28,162 bases of DNA from Saccoglossus kowalevskii (Eukaryota > Hemichordata > Enteropneusta > Harrimaniidae). A program made the translations under genes and the position numbers. Position 1 is the first letter of the stretch. Each line of letters begins with the position of its first letter. Under the pieces are notes generated by a model, which saw only the letters and a list, made by a program, of their open reading frames with translations, was not told where the DNA came from and searched no databases. Positions 1 to 11,218 of this stretch are shown in pieces. The stretch covers positions 1-28,162 of the forward strand of contig NW_003139468.1 of assembly GCF_000003605.2 (NCBI RefSeq). The letters run 5' to 3'.

Positions 1-150
1 AATGGATAGGAGTTCTTATTACATAATAAACCTTATACATCAATGGATGGCAATTCAGGAATAAATGCAATCTCTAATGAATAGGAGTTCTTATTACATA
101 ATATACCCATAGACATCAATGGATGGCAATTCAGGAATAAGTCAGTCTCT

Positions 151-225
151 AATGGATAAGAGTTCTTATTACATAATATACCCATAGACATCAATGGATG
201 GCAATTCAGGAATAAGTCAGTCTCT
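151..225. repeat. Type A monomer exemplar (75 bp)
   Basis: This is a clean copy of the commonest unit. It carries an imperfect dyad, ATAAGAGTTCTTAT, running into a second near-dyad, TTATTACATAATAT, and a short CATC-AATG-GATG inverted repeat. AATGGAT occurs twice in the unit, followed both times by a similar stretch (AATGGATAAGAGTTC and AATGGATGGCAATTC, 11 of 15 matching). On the reverse strand one frame is open through the whole unit and reads as a 25-residue period containing CNKNSYPLETD and NCHPLMSMG. Frequent variants are GGGATAAG for GGAATAAG, AGCTC for AGTTC, CACTGG for CAATGG, CATGGAC for CATAGAC, and AGCCAG for AGTCAG. Confidence 0.95.
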
Positions 226-384
226 AATGGATAAGAGTTCTTATTACATAATATACCCATAGACATCAATGGATGGCAATTCAGGAATAAGTCAGTCTCT
301 AATGGATAAGAGTTCTTATTACATAATATACCCATAGACATCAATGGATGGCAATTCAGGAATAAGTCAGTCTCTAATGGATAA

Positions 385-700
385 GAGTTATTATTACATA
401 ATATACCCATAGACATCAATGGATGGCAATTCAGAAATAAGTCAGTCTCTAATGGATAAGAGTTCTTATTACATAATATACCCATAGACATCAATGGATG
501 GCAATTCAAAAATAAGTCAGTCTCTAATGGATAAGAGTTCTTATTACATAATATACTCATAGACATCAATGGATGGCAATTCAGGAATAAGTCAGTCTCT
601 AATGGATAAGAGTTCTTATTACATAAAATACCCATAGACATCAATGGATGGCAATTCAGGAATAAGTCAGTCTCTAATGGATAAGAGTTCTAATTACATA
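385..700. repeat. Ordered marker series, copy 1 (complete)
   Basis: Six private variants follow one another in successive monomers: GAGTTATTATT (390), TCAGAAATAAG, TCAAAAATAAG, TACTCATAG, CATAAAATACCC and GTTCTAATTAC (690). The first and last are exactly 300 bases apart, which is four monomers. The same ordered set recurs at four more places, so it marks descent by copying of multi-monomer segments. The last marker puts a TAG in the otherwise open reverse-strand frame. Confidence 0.94.
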
Positions 701-1800
701 ATATACCCATAGACATCAATGGATGGCAATTCAGGGATAAGTCAGTCTCTAATGGATAAGAGTTCTTATTACATAATATACCCATAGACATCAATGGATG
801 GCAATTCAGGAATAAGTCAGTCTCTAATGGATAAGAGTTCTTATTACATAATATACCCATAGACATCAATGGATGGCAATTCAGGAATAAGTCAGTCTCT
901 AATGGATAAGAGCTCTTATTACATAATATACCCATAGACATCAATGGATGGCAATTCAGGAATAAGTCAGTCTCTAATGGATAAGAGTTCTTATTACATA
1001 ATATACCCATAGACATCAATGGATGGCAATTCAGGAATAAGTCAGTCTCTAATGGATAAGAGCTCTTATTACATAATATACCCATAGACATCAATGGATG
1101 GCAATTCAGGGATAAGTCAGTCTCTAATGGATAAGAGTTCTTATTACATAATATACCCATAGACATCACTGGATGGCAATTCAGGAATAAGTCAGTCTCT
1201 AATGGATAAGAGTTCTTATTACATAATATACCCATAGACATCAATGGATGGCAATTCAGGGATAAGTCAGTCTCTAATGGATAAGAGTTCTTATTACATA
1301 ATATACCCATGGACATCAATGGATGGCAATTCAGGGATAAGTCAGTCTCTAATGGATAAGAGTTCTTATTACATAATATACCCATAGACATCAATGGATG
1401 GCAATTCAGGAATAAGCCAGTCTCTAATGGATAAGAGTTCTTATTACATAATATACCCATAGACATCAATGGATGGCAATTCAGGAATAAGTCAGTCTCT
1501 AATGGATAAGAGCTCTTATTACATAATATACCCATAGACATCAATGGATGGCAATTCAGGAATAAGTCAGTCTCTAATGGATAAGAGTTCTTATTACATA
1601 ATATACCCATAGACATCAATGGATGGCAATTCAGGGATAAGTCAGTCTCTAATGGATAAGAGTTCTTATTACATAATATACCCATAGACATCACTGGATG
1701 GCAATTCAGGAATAAGTCAGTCTCTAATGGATAAGAGTTCTTATTACATAATATACCCATAGACATCAATGGATGGCAATTCAGGGATAAGTCAGTCTCT

Positions 1801-1875
1801 AATGGATAAGAGTTCTTATTACATAATATACCCATAACATCAAGCGATGGCAATTCAGGAATAAATGCAATCTCT
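1801..1875. repeat. Type D transition monomer exemplar
   Basis: The D unit has CCCATAACATCAAGCGATGG in place of CCCATAGACATCAATGGATGG, a net loss of one base, and then takes the longer B-type head. The total is again 75 bp. The same form occurs with its CCC at 1831, 5007, 9958, 16385, 17806, 18733, 20008, 22135, 22510, 23812, 24889, 25864 and 27014, thirteen copies in all. It marks the switch from A units to C and B units. It contains a CpG, which is rare in this array. Confidence 0.93.
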
Positions 1876-1950
1876 AATGGATAGGAGTCCTTATTACATA
1901 ATAAACCCATAGACATCAATGGATGGCAATTCAGGAATGAATAAATCTCC
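1876..1950. repeat. Type C transition monomer exemplar
   Basis: The C unit ends in the head AATGAATAAATCTCC and carries GGAGTCC with ATAATAAACCC, so its body is B-like while its length is 75 bp. It usually follows a D unit and leads into B units. In the long block at 2287-10110 it also follows A units directly (heads at 3462, 6087 and 8937). Variants include a GAGACC/ATACACCC form near 10838 and AAATCTGC near 15338. Confidence 0.9.
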
Positions 1951-2026
1951 AATGGATAGGAGTCCTTATTACATAATAAACCCATAGACATCAATGGATG
2001 GCAATTCAGGAATAAATGCAATCTCT

Positions 2027-2102
2027 AATGGATAGGAGTTCTTATTACATAATAAACCCATAGACATCAATGGATGGCAATTCAGGAATAAATGCAATCT
2101 CT
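2027..2102. repeat. Type B monomer exemplar (76 bp)
   Basis: This unit is one base longer than type A because the head is AATAAATGCAATCTCT, 16 bases against 15. It also carries linked differences: GGATAGGAG instead of GGATAAGAG, and ATAATAAACCC instead of ATAATATACCC. The second change makes TTATTACATAATAA a perfect six-base dyad around CA. B units occur mainly in runs immediately left of junctions, with heads spaced exactly 76 bases apart (2011, 2087, 2163 and 2239 in this run). The extra base shifts any reading frame crossing the run. Confidence 0.95.
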
Positions 2103-2286
2103 AATGGATAGGAGTTCTTATTACATAATAAACCCATAGACATCAATGGATGGCAATTCAGGAATAAATGCAATCTCTAATGGATAGGAGTTCTTATTAC
2201 ATAATAAACCCTTATACATCAATGGATGGCAATTCAGGAATAAATGCAATCTCTAATGAATAGGAGTTCTTATTACATAATATACC

Positions 2287-2308
2287 TTACATAATTACAT
2301 AATATACC
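2287..2308. repeat. Junction insertion J1 (22 bp)
   Basis: A normal monomer reads TATTACATAATATACC then CATAG. Here 22 extra bases lie between them: TTACATAA plus a second copy of TTACATAATATACC. The upstream half has a B-type start (AATGAATAGGAG) and the downstream half is always a GGGATAAG A unit. The same form recurs at eleven of the twelve junctions. Confidence 0.92.
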
Positions 2309-2735
2309 CATAGACATCAATGGATGGCAATTCAGGGATAAGTCAGTCTCTAATGGATAAGAGTTCTTATTACATAATATACCCATAGACATCAATGGAT
2401 GGCAATTCAGGAATAAGTCAGTCTCTAATGGATAAGAGTTCTTATTACATAATATACCCATAGACATCAATGGATGGCAATTCAGGAATAAGTCAGTCTC
2501 TAATGGATAAGAGTTCTTATTACATAATATACCCATAGACATCAATGGATGGCAATTCAGGAATAAGTCAGTCTCTAATGGATAAGAGTTCTTATTACAT
2601 AATATACCCATAGACATCAATGGATGGCAATTCAGGAATAAGTCAGTCTCTAAAGGATAAGAGTTCTTATTACATAATATACCCATAGACATCAATGGAT
2701 GGCAATTCAGGAATAAGTCAGTCTCTAATGGATAA

Positions 2736-3051
2736 GAGTTATTATTACATAATATACCCATAGACATCAATGGATGGCAATTCAGAAATAAGTCAGTCTC
2801 TAATGGATAAGAGTTCTTATTACATAATATACCCATAGACATCAATGGATGGCAATTCAAAAATAAGTCAGTCTCTAATGGATAAGAGTTCTTATTACAT
2901 AATATACTCATAGACATCAATGGATGGCAATTCAGGAATAAGTCAGTCTCTAATGGATAAGAGTTCTTATTACATAAAATACCCATAGACATCAATGGAT
3001 GGCAATTCAGGAATAAGTCAGTCTCTAATGGATAAGAGTTCTAATTACATA
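2736..3051. repeat. Ordered marker series, copy 2 (complete)
   Basis: All six variants of copy 1 are present in the same order and spacing (first at 2741, last at 3041). The flanking units to the right also match copy 1 for about 250 bases, including an AGCTC unit three monomers on. A private CTCTAAAGGATAAG occurs just upstream at about 2651. Confidence 0.94.
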
Positions 3052-6000
3052 ATATACCCATAGACATCAATGGATGGCAATTCAGGGATAAGTCAGTCTC
3101 TAATGGATAAGAGTTCTTATTACATAATATACCCATAGACATCAATGGATGGCAATTCAGGAATAAGTCAGTCTCTAATGGATAAGAGTTCTTATTACAT
3201 AATATACCCATAGACATCAATGGATGGCAATTCAGGAATAAGTCAGTCTCTAATGGATAAGAGCTCTTATTACATAATATACCCATAGACATCAATGGAT
3301 GGCAATTCAGGGATAAGTCAGTCTCTAATGGATAAGAGTTCTTATTACATAATATACCCATGGACATCAATGGATGGCAATTCAGGGATAAGTCAGTCTC
3401 TAATGGATAAGAGTTCTTATTACATAATATACCCATAGACATCAATGGATGGCAATTCAGGAATGAATAAATCTCCAATGGATAGGAGTCCTTATTACAT
3501 AATAAACCCATAGACATCAATGGATGGCAATTCAGGGATAAGTCAGTCTCTAATGGATAAGAGTTCTTATTACATAATATACCCATAGACATCAATGGAT
3601 GGCAATTCCGGAATAAGTCAGTCTCTAATGGATAAGAGTTCTTATTACATAATATACCCATAGACATCAATGGATGGCAATTCAGGAATAAGTCAGTCTC
3701 TAATGGATAAGAGCTCTTATTACATAATATACCCATAGACATCAATGGATGGCAATTCAGGAATAAGTCAGTCTCTAATGGATAAGAGTTCTTATTACAT
3801 AATATACCCATAGACATCAATGGATGGCAATTCAGGGATAAGTCAGTCTCTAATGGATAAGAGTTCTTATTACATAATATACCCATAGACATCAATGGAT
3901 GGCAATTCAGGAATAAGTCAGTCTCTAATGGATAAGAGTTCTTATTACATAATATACCCATAGACATCAATGGATGGCAATTCAGGAATAAGTCAGTCTC
4001 TAATGGATAAGAGCTCTTATTACATAATATACCCATAGACATCAATGGATGGCAATTCAGGGATAAGTCAGTCTCTAATGGATAAGAGTTCTTATTACAT
4101 AATATACCCATAGACATCACTGGATGGCAATTCAGGAATAAGTCAGTCTCTAATGGATAAGAGTTCTTATTACATAATATACCCATAGACATCAATGGAT
4201 GGCAATTCAGGGATAAGTCAGTCTCTAATGGATAAGAGTTCTTATTACATAATATACCCATGGACATCAATGGATGGCAATTCAGGGATAAGTCAGTCTC
4301 TAATGGATAAGAGTTCTTATTACATAATATACCCATAGACATCAATGGATGGCAATTCAGGAATAAGCCAGTCTCTAATGGATAAGAGTTCTTATTACAT
4401 AATATACCCATAGACATCAATGGATGGCAATTCAGGGATAAGTCAGTCTCTAATGGATAAGAGTTCTTATTACATAATATACCCATAGACATCACTGGAT
4501 GGCAATTCAGGAATAAGTCAGTCTCTAATGGATAAGAGTTCTTATTACATAATATACCCATAGACATCAATGGATGGCAATTCAGGGATAAGTCAGTCTC
4601 TAATGGATAAGAGTTCTTATTACATAATATACCCATGGACATCAATGGATGGCAATTCAGGGATAAGTCAGTCTCTAATGGATAAGAGTTCTTATTACAT
4701 AATATACCCATAGACATCAATGGATGGCAATTCAGGAATAAGCCAGTCTCTAATGGATAAGAGTTCTTATTACATAATATACCCATAGACATCAATGGAT
4801 GGCAATTCAGGGATAAGTCAGTCTCTAATGGATAAGAGTTCTTATTACATAATATACCCATAGACATCACTGGATGGCAATTCAGGAATAAGTCAGTCTC
4901 TAATGGATAAGAGTTCTTATTACATAATATACCCATAGACATCAATGGATGGCAATTCAGGGATAAGTCAGTCTCTAATGGATAAGAGTTCTTATTACAT
5001 AATATACCCATAACATCAAGCGATGGCAATTCAGGAATAAATGCAATCTCTAATGGATAGGAGTCCTTATTACATAATAAACCCATAGACATCAATGGAT
5101 GGCAATTCAGGAATGAATAAATCTCCAATGGATAGGAGTCCTTATTACATAATAAACCCATAGACATCAATGGATGGCAATTCAGGGATAAGTCAGTCTC
5201 TAATGGATAAGAGTTCTTATTACATAATATACCCATAGACATCAATGGATGGCAATTCCGGAATAAGTCAGTCTCTAATGGATAAGAGTTCTTATTACAT
5301 AATATACCCATAGACATCAATGGATGGCAATTCAGGAATAAGTCAGTCTCTAATGGATAAGAGCTCTTATTACATAATATACCCATAGACATCAATGGAT
5401 GGCAATTCAGGAATAAGTCAGTCTCTAATGGATAAGAGTTCTTATTACATAATATACCCATAGACATCAATGGATGGCAATTCAGGGATAAGTCAGTCTC
5501 TAATGGATAAGAGTTCTTATTACATAATATACCCATAGACATCAATGGATGGCAATTCAGGAATAAGTCAGTCTCTAATGGATAAGAGTTCTTATTACAT
5601 AATATACCCATAGACATCAATGGATGGCAATTCAGGAATAAGTCAGTCTCTAATGGATAAGAGCTCTTATTACATAATATACCCATAGACATCAATGGAT
5701 GGCAATTCAGGAATAAGTCAGTCTCTAATGGATAAGAGTTCTTATTACATAATATACCCATAGACATCAATGGATGGCAATTCAGGAATAAGTCAGTCTC
5801 TAATGGATAAGAGTTCTTATTACATAATATACCCATAGACATCAATGGATGGCAATTCAGGAATAAGTCAGTCTCTAATGGATAAGAGCTCTTATTACAT
5901 AATATACCCATAGACATCAATGGATGGCAATTCAGGGATAAGTCAGTCTCTAATGGATAAGAGTTCTTATTACATAATATACCCATGGACATCAATGGAT

Positions 6001-6670
6001 GGCAATTCAGGGATAAGTCAGTCTCTAATGGATAAGAGTTCTTATTACATAATATACCCATAGACATCAATGGATGGCAATTCAGGAATGAATAAATCTC
6101 CAATGGATAGGAGTCCTTATTACATAATAAACCCATAGACATCAATGGATGGCAATTCAGGGATAAGTCAGTCTCTAATGGATAAGAGTTCTTATTACAT
6201 AATATACCCATAGACATCAATGGATGGCAATTCCGGAATAAGTCAGTCTCTAATGGATAAGAGTTCTTATTACATAATATACCCATAGACATCAATGGAT
6301 GGCAATTCAGGAATAAGTCAGTCTCTAATGGATAAGAGCTCTTATTACATAATATACCCATAGACATCAATGGATGGCAATTCAGGAATAAGTCAGTCTC
6401 TAATGGATAAGAGTTCTTATTACATAATATACCCATAGACATCAATGGATGGCAATTCAGAAATAAGTCAGTCTCTAATGGATAAGAGTTCTTATTACAT
6501 AATATACCCATAGACATCAATGGATGGCAATTCAAAAATAAGTCAGTCTCTAATGGATAAGAGTTCTTATTACATAATATACTCATAGACATCAATGGAT
6601 GGCAATTCAGGAATAAGTCAGTCTCTAATGGATAAGAGTTCTTATTACATAAAATACCCATAGACATCAA
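3041..6670 (-). other. Incidental open frame, 1,209 codons, 25-residue period
   Basis: This reverse-strand frame is open through about 48 monomers and repeats a 25-residue period containing CNKNSYPLETD and NCHPLMSMG. I do not consider it a gene. It ends at a TAG created by the CTAATTAC variant at 3041, which was copied along with the array. Recurrent unit variants mostly change the residue (F/S, N/S, L/V, D/G, L/R), so there is no sign of protein-level selection. No signal peptide, known domain, promoter or unique flanking coding sequence is visible. A compensated shift at the D unit (5007) replaces part of one period with LEIAFIPELPSLDVMG. Confidence 0.85.
4121..4870. repeat. Five-monomer (375-bp) higher-order repeat, two tandem copies
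   Basis: CACTGG occurs at 4120, 4495 and 4870, CATGGAC at 4261 and 4636, and AGCCAG at about 4368 and 4743, every pair 375 bp apart. The five-unit pattern of GGGATAAG/GGAATAAG variants between them repeats as well. The third CACTGG leads into the D unit at 5007. Confidence 0.88.
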
Positions 6671-6726
6671 TGGATGGCAATTCAGGAATAAGTCAGTCTC
6701 TAATGGATAAGAGTTCTAATTACATA
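6440..6726. repeat. Ordered marker series, copy 3 (first marker missing)
   Basis: TCAGAAATAAG, TCAAAAATAAG, TACTCATAG, CATAAAATACCC and GTTCTAATTAC (6716) are present in order. The first marker is absent; the corresponding unit has the ordinary GAGTTCTTATT. The last marker is 3,675 bp (49 monomers) from that of copy 2. Confidence 0.92.
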
Positions 6727-9700
6727 ATATACCCATAGACATCAATGGATGGCAATTCAGGGATAAGTCAGTCTCTAATGGATAAGAGTTCTTATTACAT
6801 AATATACCCATAGACATCAATGGATGGCAATTCAGGAATAAGTCAGTCTCTAATGGATAAGAGTTCTTATTACATAATATACCCATAGACATCAATGGAT
6901 GGCAATTCAGGAATAAGTCAGTCTCTAATGGATAAGAGCTCTTATTACATAATATACCCATAGACATCAATGGATGGCAATTCAGGAATAAGTCAGTCTC
7001 TAATGGATAAGAGTTCTTATTACATAATATACCCATAGACATCAATGGATGGCAATTCAGGAATAAGTCAGTCTCTAATGGATAAGAGTTCTTATTACAT
7101 AATATACCCATAGACATCAATGGATGGCAATTCAGTAATAAGTCAGTCTCTAATGGATAAGAGTTCTTATTACATAATATACCCATAAACATCAATGGAT
7201 GGCAATTCAGGAATAAGTCAGTCTCTAATGGATAAGAGTTCTTATTACATAATATACCCATAGACATCAATGGATGGCACTTCAGGGATAAGTCAGTCTC
7301 TAATGGATAAGAGTTCTTATTACATAATATACCCATAGACATCAATGGATGGCAATTCAGGAATAAGTCAGTCTCTAATGGATAAGAGTTCTTATTACAT
7401 AATATACCCATAGACATCAATGGATGGCAATTCAGGAATAAGTCAGTCTCTAATGGATAAGAGCTCTTATTACATAATATACCCATAGACATCAATGGAT
7501 GGCAATTCAGGAATAAGTCAGTCTCTAATGGATAAGAGCTCTTATTACATAATATACCCATAGACATCAATGGATGGCAATTCAGGGATAAGTCAGTCTC
7601 TAATGGATAAGAGTTCTTATTACATAATATACCCATAGACATCACTGGATGGCAATTCAGGAATAAGTCAGTCTCTAATGGATAAGAGTTCTTATTACAT
7701 AATATACCCATAGACATCAATGGATGGCAATTCAGGGATAAGTCAGTCTCTAATGGATAAGAGTTCTTATTACATAATATACCCATGGACATCAATGGAT
7801 GGCAATTCAGGGATAAGTCAGTCTCTAATGGATAAGAGTTCTTATTACATAATATACCCATAGACATCAATGGATGGCAATTCAGGAATAAGCCAGTCTC
7901 TAATGGATAAGAGTTCTTATTACATAATATACCCATAGACATCAATGGATGGCAATTCAGGAATAAGTCAGTCTCTAATGGATAAGAGCTCTTATTACAT
8001 AATATACCCATAGACATCAATGGATGGCAATTCAGGAATAAGTCAGTCTCTAATGGATAAGAGTTCTTATTACATAATATACCCATAGACATCAATGGAT
8101 GGCAATTCAGGGATAAGTCAGTCTCTAATGGATAAGAGTTCTTATTACATAATATACCCATAGACATCAATGGATGGCAATTCAGGAATAAGTCAGTCTC
8201 TAATGGATAAGAGTTCTTATTACATAATATACCCATAGACATCAATGGATGGCAATTCAGGAATAAGTCAGTCTCTAATGGATAAGAGCTCTTATTACAT
8301 AATATACCCATAGACATCAATGGATGGCAATTCAGGGATAAGTCAGTCTCTAATGGATAAGAGTTCTTATTACATAATATACCCATAGACATCACTGGAT
8401 GGCAATTCAGGAATAAGTCAGTCTCTAATGGATAAGAGTTCTTATTACATAATATACCCATAGACATCAATGGATGGCAATTCAGGGATAAGTCAGTCTC
8501 TAATGGATAAGAGTTCTTATTACATAATATACCCATGGACATCAATGGATGGCAATTCAGGGATAAGTCAGTCTCTAATGGATAAGAGTTCTTATTACAT
8601 AATATACCCATAGACATCAATGGATGGCAATTCAGGAATAAGCCAGTCTCTAATGGATAAGAGTTCTTATTACATAATATACCCATAGACATCAATGGAT
8701 GGCAATTCAGGGATAAGTCAGTCTCTAATGGATAAGAGTTCTTATTACATAATATACCCATAGACATCACTGGATGGCAATTCAGGAATAAGTCAGTCTC
8801 TAATGGATAAGAGTTCTTATTACATAATATACCCATAGACATCAATGGATGGCAATTCAGGGATAAGTCAGTCTCTAATGGATAAGAGTTCTTATTACAT
8901 AATATACCCATAGACATCAATGGATGGCAATTCAGGAATGAATAAATCTCCAATGGATAGGAGTCCTTATTACATAATAAACCCATAGACATCAATGGAT
9001 GGCAATTCAGGGATAAGTCAGTCTCTAATGGATAAGAGTTCTTATTACATAATATACCCATAGACATCAATGGATGGCAATTCCGGAATAAGTCAGTCTC
9101 TAATGGATAAGAGTTCTTATTACATAATATACCCATAGACATCAATGGATGGCAATTCAGGAATAAGTCAGTCTCTAATGGATAAGAGCTCTTATTACAT
9201 AATATACCCATAGACATCAATGGATGGCAATTCAGGAATAAGTCAGTCTCTAATGGATAAGAGCTCTTATTACATAATATACCCATAGACATCAATGGAT
9301 GGCAATTCAGGGATAAGTCAGTCTCTAATGGATAAGAGTTCTTATTACATAATATACCCATAGACATCACTGGATGGCAATTCAGGAATAAGTCAGTCTC
9401 TAATGGATAAGAGTTCTTATTACATAATATACCCATAGACATCAATGGATGGCAATTCAGGGATAAGTCAGTCTCTAATGGATAAGAGTTCTTATTACAT
9501 AATATACCCATGGACATCAATGGATGGCAATTCAGGGATAAGTCAGTCTCTAATGGATAAGAGTTCTTATTACATAATATACCCATAGACATCAATGGAT
9601 GGCAATTCAGGAATAAGTCAGTCTCTAATGGATAAGAGCTCTTATTACATAATATACCCATAGACATCAATGGATGGCAATTCAGGAATAAGTCAGTCTC

Positions 9701-9820
9701 TAATGGATAAGAGTTCTTATTACATAATATACCCATATACATCAATGGATGGCAATTCAGGGATAAGTCAGTCTCTAATGGATAAGAGTTCTTATTACAT
9801 AATATACCCATAGACATCAC
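6716..9820 (-). other. Incidental open frame, 1,034 codons, same 25-residue period
   Basis: This is the same reverse-strand frame as the open stretch to its left, separated from it by the TAG at 6716. Its upstream limit is set by a single inserted base in GAGTGTCTTATT at about 9865. It has no unique sequence. It is open because 75 is divisible by three and the consensus lacks a stop in this frame. I list it only so that it is not mistaken for a repeat-protein gene. Confidence 0.85.
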
Positions 9821-10110
9821 TGGATGGCAATTCAGGAATAAGTCAGTCTCTAATGGATAAGAGTGTCTTATTACATAATATACCCATAGACATCAATGGA
9901 TGGCAATTCAGGGATAAGTCAGTCTCTAATGGATAAGAGTTCTTATTACATAATATACCCATAACATCAAGCGATGGCAATTCAGGAATAAATGCAATCT
10001 CTAATGGATAGGAGTCCTTATTACATAATAAACCCATAGACATCAATGGATGGCAATTCAGGAATGAATGCAATCTCTAATGAATAGGAGTTCTTATTAC
10101 ATAATATACC

Positions 10111-10132
10111 TTACATAATTACATAATATACC
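10111..10132. repeat. Junction insertion J2 (22 bp)
   Basis: It has the same insertion and flanks as J1. It directly follows the hybrid C/B head at 10063 rather than a full B run. Confidence 0.92.
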
Positions 10133-10484
10133 CATAGACATCAATGGATGGCAATTCAGGGATAAGTCAGTCTCTAATGGATAAGAGTTCTTATTACATA
10201 ATATACCCATAGACATCAATGGATGGCAATTCAGGAATAAGTCAGTCTCTAATGGATAAGAGTTCTTATTACATAATATACCCATAGACATCAATGGATG
10301 GCAATTCAGGAATAAGTCAGTCTCTAATGGATAAGAGTTCTTATTACATAATATACCCATAGACATCAATGGATGGCAATTCAGGAATAAGTCAGTCTCT
10401 AATGGATAAGAGTTCTTATTACATAATATACCCATAGACATCAATGGATGGCAATTCAGGAATAAGTCAGTCTCTAATGGATAA

Positions 10485-10620
10485 GAGTTATTATTACATA
10501 ATATACCCATAGACATCAATGGATGGCAATTCAGAAATAAGTCAGTCTCTAATGGATAAGAGTTCTTATTACATAATATACCCATAGACATCAATGGATG
10601 GCAATTCAAAAATAAGTCAG
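10485..10620. repeat. Ordered marker series, copy 4 (right half missing)
   Basis: Only GAGTTATTATT (10490), TCAGAAATAAG and TCAAAAATAAG are present. The next units are plain or GGGATAAG types, so the copied segment was cut or replaced to the right of the third marker. Confidence 0.92.
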
Positions 10621-10921
10621 TCTCTAATGGATAAGAGTTCTTATTACATAATATACCCATAGACATCAATGGATGGCAATTCAGGGATAAGTCAGTCTCT
10701 AATGGATAAGAGTTCTTATTACATAATATACCCATAGACATCAAGGGATGGCAATTCAGGAATAAGTCAGTCTCTAATGGATAGGAGTCCTTATTACATA
10801 ATAAACCCATAGACATCAATGGATGGCAATTCAGGAATGAATAAATCTCCAATGGATAGGAGACCTTATTACATAATACACCCATAGACATCAATGGATG
10901 GCAATTCAGGAATAAATGCAA

Positions 10922-11218
10922 TCTCTAATGGATAGGAGTTCTTATTACATAATATACCCATAGACATCAATAGATGGCAATTCAGGAATAAATGCAATCT
11001 CTAATGGATAGGAGTTCTTATTACATAATAAACCCATAGACATCAATGGATGGCAATTCAGGAATAAATGCAATCTCTAATGGATAGGAGTCCTTATTAC
11101 ACAATATACCCATAGACATCAATGGATGGCAATTCAAGAATAAATGCAATCTCTAATGGATAGGAGTCGTTATTACATAATATATCCACAGACATCAATG
11201 GATGGCAATTCAGGAATA
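10922..11218. repeat. Diverged B units
   Basis: These B monomers have several private changes in a row: TCAATAGATGG, ACACAATATACCC, TTCAAGAATAAATG, GAGTCGTTATTAC and ATATATCCACAGAC. Units elsewhere usually carry one or two, most of them shared with other copies. They may be an older, less homogenised part of the array. Confidence 0.8.

Larger units (their letters stand above)
1..2286. repeat. Higher-order block 0 (left part, open at window start)
   Basis: Bases 1-84 are the end of a B run, with AAACCTTATACATC lacking one C of the usual form. The AATGAATAGGAG unit at 76, which elsewhere carries the junction insertion, lacks it here. A long run of A units follows and includes the ordered marker series at 390-690. 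It is followed by AGCTC units (911, 1071, 1511), CACTGG at 1169 and 1694, CATGGAC at 1311, a D unit at 1831, a C unit, and four B units with heads at 2011, 2087, 2163 and 2239. Confidence 0.88.
2287..10110. repeat. Higher-order block 1 (7,824 bp, expanded)
   Basis: This is by far the longest stretch between junctions, about 104 monomers, nearly all type A. It contains two copies of the ordered marker series (ending at 3041 and 6716), D units at 5007 and 9958, and C units at 3462, 5112, 6087 and 8937. A rare ATTCCGG variant lies 146 bases after each C head (3608, 5258, 6233, 9083). The spacings between those copies are 1,650, 975 and 2,850 bp, all multiples of 75. No complete B run is present; the right end has one D unit and a hybrid head AATGAATGCAATCTCT at 10063 directly before the junction. 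It probably grew by internal amplification or by loss of junctions. Confidence 0.87.

Noticed and set aside
151..225. CENP-B box in the monomer
   Set aside because: The mammalian CENP-B box needs TTCG and CGGG elements. The consensus monomer has no CpG and nothing resembling the 17-bp motif.
151..225. Promoter from the TATA-like CATAATATA and TATACCC stretches
   Set aside because: These occur in nearly every A monomer because the unit is AT-rich. With no distinct downstream gene or start signal, a promoter call would be unsupported.
2255..2320. tRNA or other small RNA gene at the AT-rich junctions
   Set aside because: I see no cloverleaf, T-loop or anticodon pattern; the junction is fully explained as a partial duplication of the monomer segment TTACATAATATACC.
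3041..9820. Giant repeat-protein gene on the reverse strand (1,209 and 1,034 codons)
   Set aside because: The frame is open only because the unit is 75 bp and lacks a stop in that frame. It is broken by copied nonsense changes, 76-bp units and junctions, variants are mostly residue-changing, and there is no unique flanking coding sequence.
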